A stretch of DNA of 40,429 bases from an uncultured Arachnia sp. (GTDB lineage: Bacteria > Actinomycetota > Actinomycetes > Propionibacteriales > Propionibacteriaceae): the NCBI GenBank assembly GCA_947493995.1, contig CANLTJ010000014.1, positions 1-40,429 on the forward strand. Direction: 5' to 3'. The notes under the pieces were generated by a model, which was not told the origin of the DNA, did not search any database, and saw only the letters and a list, made by a program, of their open reading frames with translations. The position numbers were made by a program, and so were the translations under genes. Of this stretch, positions 33,557 to 40,429 are shown one piece after another; positions within the stretch are counted from its first letter, which is position 1; every line of letters starts with the position of its first letter.

Positions 33557-33621
33557 GGTTAAGCTGTAGGAAGCCGGGGTTTGCACCGTCACCTGGTGAG
33601 ACCTTGCAGGAGGGAAAGTCA

Positions 33622-36120
33622 ATGTTCGAACGGTTTACTGACCGGGCCCGTCGAGTCATCGTGCTGGCTCAGGACGAGGCCAAGCTGTTGAATCACAATT
33701 ACATCGGGACTGAGCACATCCTGCTCGGCCTCATCCATGAGGGAGAGGGTGTTGCCGCCAAGGCGCTGGAGTCCCTCGGGATCTCCTTGGAGGCCGTGCG
33801 GGAGCAGGTGGAGGAAATCATCGGTCAGGGGCAACAGGTTCCCACCGGTCACATCCCCTTCACTCCCCGGGCCAAGCGCGTCCTTGAGCTCTCGCTGCGC
33901 GAAGCGCTCCAGATGAACCACACCTACATCGGTACCGAGCACATTTTGCTGGGTCTGATCCGTGAGGGTGAGGGCGTTGCGGCCCAGGCGCTGTTGAAGC
34001 TGGGGGCGGACCTCAATCGTGTCCGCTCCACCGTCATCCAGTTGCTGTCCGGCTACCAGGGCAAGGAATCCTCCTTGGCCGGTGCCCCCGAGAGCGGGCC
34101 GGAGAAGTCGTCATCGCAGGTGCTGGATCAGTTTGGACGAAACCTGACGCAGGCCGCTCGCGAGAACGGCTTGGACCCGGTCATCGGACGCGTCCAGGAA
34201 ATCGAGCGCGTGATGACGGTTCTCAGCCGTCGCACCAAGAACAACCCCGTCCTCATCGGTGAGCCCGGTGTGGGCAAGACCGCTGTGGTGGAAGGTCTCG
34301 CGCAGGCCATCGTCCGGGGCGATGTACCGGAAACGTTGCGCGACAAGCAAATTTACACTTTGGATCTGGGTGCGCTCGTGGCTGGCTCCCGGTACCGCGG
34401 TGACTTCGAGGAGCGACTGAAGAAGGTCCTCAAGGAGATCAAGTCACGCGGTGACATCATGCTGTTCATCGACGAGATCCATACCTTGGTGGGTGCTGGT
34501 GCCGCAGAAGGTGCCATCGATGCCGCCTCCATCCTGAAGCCCATGCTTGCACGGGGTGAGTTGCAGACGATTGGCGCCACCACGCTGGATGAGTACCGCA
34601 AGCACATCGAGAAGGACGCCGCGCTGGAACGACGTTTCCAGCCCATCCAGGTGGCCGAGCCATCCGTCAGTCACACCGTCGACATCCTCAAGGGACTGCG
34701 GGACCGCTACGAGGCTCACCACCGCATCACGATCACGGACGAGGCTCTGTCCGCCGCTGCCACGATGGCTGCCCGCTACATTCAGGATCGTTTCCTGCCG
34801 GACAAGGCGATCGATCTGATCGACGAAGCTGGCGCTCGGCTCCGCATCCAGCGCATGACCGCTCCACCGGATCTCCGGGAGTTCGACGACAAGATCGCCA
34901 GACTCAAGGTGAACAAGGACGCGGCCATCGACGCGCAGGACTTCGAGAAGGCAGCCAAGCTTCGCGATGAGGTTCAGCGTCTTCAGGGACAGCGTGCCGA
35001 GAAGGAGGAAGCTTGGAAGCAGGGCGATTCGGATATTCCGGCAGTAGTCGGTGAGGAAGAGATCGCGGTTGTTCTTTCCGGGACCACCGGTATCCCGGTG
35101 TTCAAGCTCACGGAAGAAGAATCCGCACGCCTGCTGCGCATGGAGGCCGAGCTCGGGAAGCGCTACATCGGTCAGGAGGATGCGGTGCATTCTCTGTCCC
35201 GCTCCATCCGCCGCACGCGCGCCGGTCTGAAGGATCCGAAGCGCCCGAGTGGTTCGTTCATCTTTGCCGGTCCCTCGGGCGTCGGTAAGACGGAGTTGAC
35301 CAAGGCCCTCACGGAATTCCTGTTCGGCGATGAGGACGCCCTCATCACCCTGGACATGAGCGAATACTCCGAGAAGCACACCGCTTCACGCATGTTCGGA
35401 TCGCCTCCCGGATACGTCGGTTACGAGGAGGGTGGACAGCTGACCGAAAAGGTGCGCCGCAAGCCGTTCTCCGTCATTCTCTTCGACGAGATCGAGAAGG
35501 CACATCCGGACATCTTCAATTCCCTGCTCCAAATTCTGGATGAGGGGCGTTTGACGGATGCACAGGGCCGCGTCGTCGATTTCAAGAACACCGTGATTGT
35601 CATGACGACCAACCTTGGTTCGCGTGACATCAGCAAGGGTGTGAATCTTGGATTCTCTGCTGCCGGTGATACCGAGTCCAGCTATGAAAAGATGAAGGCC
35701 AAGGTTTCCGACGAGTTGAAGCAGCACTTCCGTCCGGAGTTCCTGAACCGTGTGGACGAAGTGGTGGTCTTCCACCAGCTCACGCAGGATGACATTGTGC
35801 GCATCGTCGACCTCATGGTGGCCGAGATCGAGGGCCGCCTGCAGGACCGCGACATGGGCATCGAGCTCACCACTGCCGCGAAGGCGCTTGTGGCCAAGCG
35901 TGGCTACGATCCGGTGCTGGGTGCACGTCCGCTGCGTCGGGCGCTGCAGCGGGACATCGAGGATGTCCTCGCCGAGCAGATCCTGTTCGGTGAGCTGGCT
36001 CCCGGACAGATAGTGCAAGTGGATGTGGCGGACGAAGGTTCGGATCAGCCGTTCAAGTTCACGGGCGTCGCCAAGAGCGAATTCCCGGAGCTGGAGGTCG
36101 CCGTACCCGATTCGGAGTAA
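33622..36120 (+). CDS. ATP-dependent Clp protease ATP-binding subunit ClpC
   Basis: An 832-residue Hsp100 unfoldase that feeds substrates to ClpP. Two Clp N repeats occupy residues 1-150. AAA-1 has Walker A GEPGVGKT (213-220) and the Walker B stretch [10 protein letters not shown]. The middle UVR-type coiled coil is near 420-465. AAA-2 has Walker A GPSGVGKT (550-557) and [12 protein letters not shown]. The C-terminal domain ends at a normal length. AGGAGGG lies 7 nt before ATG 33622. A stress promoter and a ClgR-like box lie upstream, and a strong terminator closes the gene. Confidence 0.97.
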   Translation: MFERFTDRARRVIVLAQDEAKLLNHNYIGTEHILLGLIHEGEGVAAKALESLGISLEAVREQVEEIIGQGQQVPTGHIPFTPRAKRVLELSLREALQMNHTYIGTEHILLGLIREGEGVAAQALLKLGADLNRVRSTVIQLLSGYQGKESSLAGAPESGPEKSSSQVLDQFGRNLTQAARENGLDPVIGRVQEIERVMTVLSRRTKNNPVLIGEPGVGKTAVVEGLAQAIVRGDVPETLRDKQIYTLDLGALVAGSRYRGDFEERLKKVLKEIKSRGDIMLFIDEIHTLVGAGAAEGAIDAASILKPMLARGELQTIGATTLDEYRKHIEKDAALERRFQPIQVAEPSVSHTVDILKGLRDRYEAHHRITITDEALSAAATMAARYIQDRFLPDKAIDLIDEAGARLRIQRMTAPPDLREFDDKIARLKVNKDAAIDAQDFEKAAKLRDEVQRLQGQRAEKEEAWKQGDSDIPAVVGEEEIAVVLSGTTGIPVFKLTEEESARLLRMEAELGKRYIGQEDAVHSLSRSIRRTRAGLKDPKRPSGSFIFAGPSGVGKTELTKALTEFLFGDEDALITLDMSEYSEKHTASRMFGSPPGYVGYEEGGQLTEKVRRKPFSVILFDEIEKAHPDIFNSLLQILDEGRLTDAQGRVVDFKNTVIVMTTNLGSRDISKGVNLGFSAAGDTESSYEKMKAKVSDELKQHFRPEFLNRVDEVVVFHQLTQDDIVRIVDLMVAEIEGRLQDRDMGIELTTAAKALVAKRGYDPVLGARPLRRALQRDIEDVLAEQILFGELAPGQIVQVDVADEGSDQPFKFTGVAKSEFPELEVAVPDSE

Positions 36121-36140
36121 CTGCCCCACAACAACGCCCG

Positions 36141-36183
36141 CCTCGTGGCGCGTCCCCACCCGGGGCGCGCCACGAGGTCATTT
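36141..36183 (+). terminator. Intrinsic terminator of clpC
   Basis: A perfect 12-bp stem, CCTCGTGGCGCG with CGCGCCACGAGG, around a 13-nt loop, followed by TCATTT. Confidence 0.9.
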
Positions 36184-37215
36184 AGCGTTACGAATAGCCT
36201 CGACACCACCGGTGAGCAACTCGCCGTCACTCGCCAGCGGGAGGACTGCCTAAACATCGCGAGCCAGCGGGGTTGGAAGGTAGTTGCCGAGTACGTCGAC
36301 AACCTCGATCAGCGCGAGCGACGCCAAGAAACAACGACCTGCTTACGAGGCGATGCGTGAGGCCTATGAGGCTGGGCATCGAGGCGTTCGTGTCTTGGGA
36401 TCTCGACCGGCTAACTCGGCAGCGCCGGCAGCTGGAGGACTGGATTGACCGGGCTGAGCAGCGCAGCCTACGGCTGGTCACGACTAACGGTGAGGCCGAC
36501 CTCCAGACTGACGGTGGGCGCATGTTCGCCCGGATCAAGGCAGTTGTGGCCCGCTCCAGGATCGAGCGCAAGTCAGCCTGGCAGAAGCGCGCCCAACGTC
36601 AACGAGCGGAGATGGGCAAGGCCCCCACCAACGCTCAGGGAGTCCCGATCCGGAAGGGTGGCCAGTGGCGAGCGTCGAGTCTGGTCAGCATGCTCAAGAA
36701 TCCCCGATATGCAGGGCGCTCCACCTACTACGTTGAGGACGTAGGCCAAGCCACCTGGCCCGTGATAATCGACCAAGAGAAGTTTGAAGCCGTGCAGGGC
36801 AAGCTCAGCGACCCCCGCCGCAAGACCAACCGAGGACAGACCGCACGAAAGCACCGCAGGAGCGGCGATTACCTGTGCGACTGCGGCCGGACGATGCGAG
36901 CTAGGGGGTCGGCTCGGCCGGGGTATGCCTGCCTGGACGGCTGCTACACCCGCGGCGGCGCGCAGATCGACGCTTACGTGCTCGCCGTCATCCGCGGTCG
37001 GCTGGCGCTGCCGGATCTCCGGGAGCTATGGGCCCGCCCCGCCGACAGGGCCGAGCTGAAAGAGCTGTCGGACGACCGCGCAGCTCTCCGGGGACGCCTG
37101 AAGAGCATTGAGGCCAACTACGGCGACGGCGTGATTGACGGGCGTCGCTACCACACGGCAACCGCCAAGGGCCACGCCCGTCTCACTGAGGTCACCCGGA
37201 AGCAGGCCGCGCTGC
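36184..37215 (+). pseudogene. Decayed large serine recombinase (phage/ICE-type integrase)
   Basis: A serine recombinase spread over three frames. Frame one gives SLDTTGEQLAVTRQREDC and GWKVVAEYVDN, with the catalytic serine codon at 36196; about ten residues before it are missing. Frame two (36323-36375) gives KQRPAYEAMREAYEAG. Frame three gives EAFVSWDLDRLTRQ, then the recombinase domain (LVSMLKNPRYAGRSTYY), a zinc-ribbon-like CDCGRTMR segment and a coiled coil. Homology stops near 37215, where the IS630 relic begins, and I did not find the C-terminus beyond it. Two frameshifts plus truncation at both ends make it inactive. It starts directly after the clpC terminator. Confidence 0.85.
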
Positions 37216-38330
37216 TTGATCTTGGTGCTGGTCGATTCGGCGGAGGAATGTGTTGAGGTCGTCGCGGGTGTAGCGCCAGTCGAACGGGCGGGCGGTGGCG
37301 TTGTAGCGGTCTTGGAAGGCCGGGATCCTGTCAGCGAGGTGATCGAGGTCTGGGAAGTCGGCGGGACTGATGGCTTTGCGTTGCAAGATGGAGAAGTAGA
37401 TCTCTATCTGGTTGAGCCAGGATGCGTGCACCGGTAGATGCACCAGGGTAGGGGTAAGCTAGGCCTGTTCCATCCGTTGGATAGAGCGCCGCCGTTGTGG
37501 GAGGAGCCGTTGTCGACCACCCAGAACACCCGTCTCGCGGAGGCGTAGGGCTCGGTGGACATCACGCGGCTGACCAGGTCGGTGAAGGGCTGGATCCCGG
37601 TTTTGTCGGCGATGGTGCCCATCGCATGGGCGTGGTGGACGTCGCAGGCGGCCATGTAGGCCAAAATTCCACCGCGACGGTACTCGAATTCCACCCGACG
37701 TGGCTGGCCTGCTGCTGGTGGGGCTCCGGGATGGCGACGGTGGAGGGTTTGCAGCTGGGATTTCTCATCAGCACTGATGACGTAGTCATCATCGCCCAAC
37801 GGTTGGCCCTCCCGGGTGCGGGCGTAGAGGTCTAGTACCCGGGCGGCCTTGACGGCGAAATCGGGGTCACGAGGAAAGATCCAACCGGTGCTGCCGAGGT
37901 TGGATCGCGTCACTGTTGAGCCACCGCCGCACCGTCGATGCGGATATCGATTCGGTGATGCCGCGTCGGATGGCTTCGGTGGCCAACTCCTGGCTGGACC
38001 ACCGCGACAATGGTGTGTCGGTGTCGGCGGGCAAGGTGCCAGGCCAGCTGTTTGACCTCGGCCACCTGCACCGCAGTGAACACCGGTGGCCGGCCGCTGC
38101 GTGGTAGATCGGCCAGGCCTTCGAGGCGGTGGTGGTAGAACCGGCTGCGCCATTTGCGCACGTTATCGATATGCATCCCTGAATCGGCGGCGATCCCAGC
38201 GTTGGTGCGGCCAGCAGCGCAGGCCAGCACGATACGGGCATGGATCACCATCCGATACGGTGCCCGGGCAGAGGTGTCGCTGGCTCTGGAATGGGCGACG
38301 GCGACTTGGGATCAGGTCACGTGGACCGGC
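37216..38330 (-). mobile_element. IS630-family insertion sequence relic with frameshifted transposase
   Basis: The minus strand encodes an IS630/mariner-type transposase broken into at least four frames. From 38251 downward: an N-terminal helix-turn-helix (RTNAGIAADSGMHIDNVRKW), then WSSQELATEAI with STVRRWLNSD in another frame, then the DDE core ISADEKSQL and VVDNGSSHN, and finally WLNQIEIYFSILQRKA with the third catalytic residue in a fourth frame, ending near 37216. All three DDE residues remain, but no intact frame connects them. End points are approximate; I could not identify terminal inverted repeats or a TA duplication with confidence. Confidence 0.8.
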
Positions 38331-38349
38331 TGGATAGTTTGTAGGCTCC

Positions 38350-38386
38350 GAGCTTTCGTGACTGACCGCATCCTCCACGAAAGCTC
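38350..38386. repeat. Perfect 11-bp inverted repeat next to the IS relic
   Basis: GAGCTTTCGTG and CACGAAAGCTC are exact reverse complements separated by 15 bases. It could be a terminator, an IS or attachment-site remnant, or an operator. The surrounding stretch 38331-38692 has no gene that I can support. Confidence 0.6.
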
Positions 38387-38692
38387 CAAGGGTGAGACGC
38401 TGACGGAGACTTGGGACGGGCTTGAAGTGCGATGGAGCTACACCGAGCTAAGACCGGCTATCGAGTCATCGTGATTGACCGGGAACTCACCTGAAGCACG
38501 AGCGAGCGGTTTTGAGAAGGCTACAGAGTGGTGGGCACTCGCAGTGGCGTTTCTGGTGACGCTGACAGTCGCTTTTGGTTCTCATCCCGCTGCCCACAAC
38601 ACAGTCCGGGTACAGGCGTGATGCGGAGGGCCGATGGACTCGGAGCACCATCAAGACTAGTAAGGTGTGTTCAAATCCAATTCGGAGGCATC

Positions 38693-39388
38693 GTGGCACA
38701 AGCGGCGATGGGCGAATGCCCGTCCTCAAAGCGTGTTCAAAAGGCGGGAAGTAAACTACGCAAACACTTTCGAGGAGACGCCGTCCTCGACTCGGTCGCC
38801 TTCCAAGCCGAAGTGGATTGCATCACCCGGTGGAGGGCAAGTTTCAGCGGCCCGCTGGTGTCTACCAACAACTCTCTACGATCCGCCCTGCGACGTCGGC
38901 AGATCGACGGTCAAGTAACTCAGCGCCTGAAACGTATGAGCACCATAATCGACAAGCTCCAGCGAGAGCCGACGCTGTCGCTCGAACGAATGCGAGACAT
39001 TGGTGGGTGCCGGGTTGTGGTCTCGACGCTGGACGAGGTTTACGAGGTCTCAGACTGGCTGCATGGTCTTCGCCCGATTGTTGAGGTAAAGGACTACATC
39101 AAGGATCCACGCGACTCTGGCTACCGCGCTCTGCATGTGGTGGCGACGTACGGTGGCGCAGAGCCAAGACCCATCGAGATACAGATTCGCACCAAACCGA
39201 TGCATCGCTGGGCGTTGCTGGTCGAGGAACAGTCGAGCACACAAGGTGTGAACTACAAGCAAGACGGCGACAGCCGCTTCCACCACACCATGCGGGAAGT
39301 TTCCACGCTGGTCTCCGAACACGAAAGTGAGCAAAATCTCCCGGAGGTTGTCGTTGAGCTTCTCCGCGAGCTAGGCTTGCTTGACTGA
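38693..39388 (+). CDS. Stand-alone RelA/SpoT-domain protein (small alarmone synthetase or ToxSAS-like)
   Basis: A 231-residue protein with only the synthetase domain of RelA/SpoT and no HD hydrolase, TGS or ACT domain. Key elements are RLKRMSTIIDKL (78-89, the G-loop-like R-K-S-K pattern), MRDIGGCRVVV with metal-binding Asp102, EVKDYIKDP, GYRALH with base-stacking Tyr144, and IEIQIRT with catalytic Glu162. All catalytic positions look intact, so pyrophosphate transfer to a nucleotide or tRNA is plausible. GTG 38693 follows GGAGG, and TAAGGT at 38661-38666 is a possible -10. A small gene follows after 25 bp. The setting beside integrase and IS relics fits toxic SAS modules better than housekeeping stringent response. 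Confidence 0.8.
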   Translation: MAQAAMGECPSSKRVQKAGSKLRKHFRGDAVLDSVAFQAEVDCITRWRASFSGPLVSTNNSLRSALRRRQIDGQVTQRLKRMSTIIDKLQREPTLSLERMRDIGGCRVVVSTLDEVYEVSDWLHGLRPIVEVKDYIKDPRDSGYRALHVVATYGGAEPRPIEIQIRTKPMHRWALLVEEQSSTQGVNYKQDGDSRFHHTMREVSTLVSEHESEQNLPEVVVELLRELGLLD

Positions 39389-39413
39389 CGCCCCAAGGAG
39401 GTGCATTCGATCT

Positions 39414-39698
39414 ATGGCTCCTACTCCGATCAAGCATTTTCTGCTGATCTATGATCACAAGCGCGGCCAGCTGGTTGAAACTCGGGAGTTTGGTAGAGAC
39501 TCTCAGCGTGCTGTCCGTTCCTACCAAGATCTGGAGCAAGCACACCGCGAAGAACCTTGGATGGACATTGTCCTCGTTGGTTCAGACTCTCTGGAAACGA
39601 TCCAGATCACTCACGCCAACTACTTCACCGCGCGGTCTGACACACTTGAACATACCTTGCGACAGATTTTGGATGCAGCTCACACGGTCAAACCGTAG
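39414..39698 (+). CDS. Small protein encoded with the RelA/SpoT gene, possible antitoxin or partner
   Basis: A 94-residue soluble protein of mixed alpha/beta character (HFLLIYDHKRGQLVE, then EFGRDSQRAV, helix DLEQAHREE, strand MDIVLVGSDS, ending in a helix DTLEHTLRQIL). I cannot assign a named domain. AAGGAGGT lies 11 nt before ATG 39414, and the gene starts 25 bp after the RelA/SpoT stop, so they are surely co-transcribed; a strong terminator follows. A role as antitoxin or regulator is inferred from operon structure only. Confidence 0.75.
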   Translation: MAPTPIKHFLLIYDHKRGQLVETREFGRDSQRAVRSYQDLEQAHREEPWMDIVLVGSDSLETIQITHANYFTARSDTLEHTLRQILDAAHTVKP

Positions 39699-39752
39699 AG
39701 CGTAGAAGCTCCAAGAGCTTATGACCGGACGAAGCGATTCCTAGTCTGGTAG

Positions 39753-39787
39753 CACCTAGCCAGCGACACGCTGCTGGCTAGGTGTTT
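39753..39787 (+). terminator. Intrinsic terminator of the RelA/SpoT module
   Basis: A perfect 12-bp stem, CACCTAGCCAGC with GCTGGCTAGGTG, around 8 nt, followed by TTTC. It separates the module from the convergent membrane-protein gene. Confidence 0.85.
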
Positions 39788-39848
39788 CACTGTGATCGAC
39801 GGCAAAGTTATTTCCGCTACTTCACACCCCCACATTGACGTCGTATTC

Positions 39849-40328
39849 CTAAACGCGAGGCTTCCGCTTGGTGATTCCGAGTTCCTGACGGGCGTTCCTA
39901 ATGTCAGCTCGCATGAGCTCGGAGAGGCCGTTGAGCTGATCCCAAGTCGCGCCCTCACCTCTTTCGACTTGTAGATTGGAGACGTAGTCGGACACCGCTT
40001 CATCCCCAAGAAAGACGAGTTGTGTAAGCAGGCGAAGACCGTCGGCAGAGACGGCGGAATGCTCGTCGATTAGGAGGAGATGCCTGCTCGGGTCCTCTCG
40101 CTTGAGTCGCAGTAGGCTCTGATTCTTGACCAGCGCTTCGAACGCCTCAGCGTAGACACGCTGCTTCTCGGCCAGTAGTTCACGCCGGGCTCCGGTAGTG
40201 GTCGCTGTCTTTGCGGCTCGATTGGCGAAGCCCCCGGCGACAACGGCGGACGCGAGTGCCACGACGGTCCCAGCCAATTGCAGCGCCAGAGGCATCCACT
40301 CTTCCATGGCGGCAGTCCAGCGTTGCAT
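39849..40328 (-). CDS. Single-pass membrane protein with helical cytoplasmic domain, unknown function
   Basis: A 159-residue protein. One N-terminal hydrophobic helix (about residues 12-33, LALQLAGTVVALASAVVAGG) is followed by a basic stretch and an all-helical soluble domain (EKQRVYAEAFEALVKNQ, then a DNA-free hydrophilic helix pair, ending ARQELGITKRKPRV). This architecture is common among uncharacterised membrane proteins in bacterial accessory islands. ATG 40328 has no clear ribosome site; ATG 40307 is an alternative. It is convergent with the RelA/SpoT module. Confidence 0.6.
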   Translation of the reverse strand: MQRWTAAMEEWMPLALQLAGTVVALASAVVAGGFANRAAKTATTTGARRELLAEKQRVYAEAFEALVKNQSLLRLKREDPSRHLLLIDEHSAVSADGLRLLTQLVFLGDEAVSDYVSNLQVERGEGATWDQLNGLSELMRADIRNARQELGITKRKPRV

Positions 40329-40429
40329 CTGAGAACCATTTGTAACGTAATCTGGCTCTTCGGACTTGAGTGTGGGGTCATAGGCGCAGTCCGCCGCCGA
40401 TCAGGAGCATTCTGAGGCGGTAGTTGTCG

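Noticed and set aside
38390..38692. C-terminal part of the serine recombinase beyond the IS relic
   Set aside because: I read all three plus-strand frames and found no recombinase-like C-terminus. The stretch has no supportable gene.
39792..39974. 60-codon plus-strand frame just after the RelA/SpoT module terminator
   Set aside because: It is antisense to the membrane-protein gene, lies beyond the terminator, and has no ribosome site.

Overview
This window looks like a chromosomal segment of a high-GC Actinomycetota. The evidence is the actinobacterial marker genes (lsr2, the actinobacterial zinc metalloprotease next to tilS, DUF3180, the Ada-AlkA fusion paired with ogt), the order tilS-hpt-ftsH-folE-folP-folB-folK-DUF3180 ... 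lsr2-clpC, and many start codons placed 6-7 nt after a TANNNT -10 box, the sign of leaderless mRNAs. Propionibacteriaceae or a near relative is my best guess. That is an inference from gene order, not from a database comparison.

Layout. 1-434 is non-coding and repeat-rich and ends in the promoter of a tRNA-Thr(CGT) gene (435-510). 659-4868 holds a flavin amine oxidase, an AlkZ-like DNA glycosylase and the ammonium uptake pair amtB-glnK. 4869-5973 is an unusual intergenic stretch with a GlnR-like box, two tandem-repeat arrays and a broken acetylxylan-esterase-like gene. 5974-17851 is ordinary accessory metabolism, regulation and repair: a PadR-HAAS pair, SDR, lactonase-like propeller, S33 peptidase, HAD hydrolase, TSUP permease, GH13 glycosidase, MFS exporter, Ada-AlkA plus Ogt, and SixA. 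A large nested palindrome follows, then a TRM11-like methyltransferase, a 30-bp palindromic repeat array, and three FluC-type small membrane proteins, one of them divergent. 20773-32927 is the core block: ppa, dacB, metalloprotease, tilS, a small acidic protein, arcA, hpt, ftsH, the folate genes and two membrane proteins. lsr2 and clpC follow, and clpC has a SigR/SigH-type promoter and a ClgR-like box.

36184-40429 is a decayed mobile or accessory island just beyond the clpC terminator. It contains a frameshifted large serine recombinase, an IS630-family transposase relic, and then an intact two-gene module: a stand-alone RelA/SpoT-domain nucleotide pyrophosphokinase and a 94-residue partner. 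A convergent single-pass membrane protein follows. This module is the best candidate here for an uncharacterised system (toxin-antitoxin or phage defence).

How genes work together. amtB-glnK are coupled by a 4-nt overlap and probably nitrogen controlled. ftsH, folE, folP, folB, folK and DUF3180 form a tightly packed operon, most of it joined by stop/start overlaps, that makes dihydropteroate precursors. Ada-AlkA and Ogt form an alkylation-damage unit. The two crcB genes overlap and are preceded by a possible coupled small ORF.
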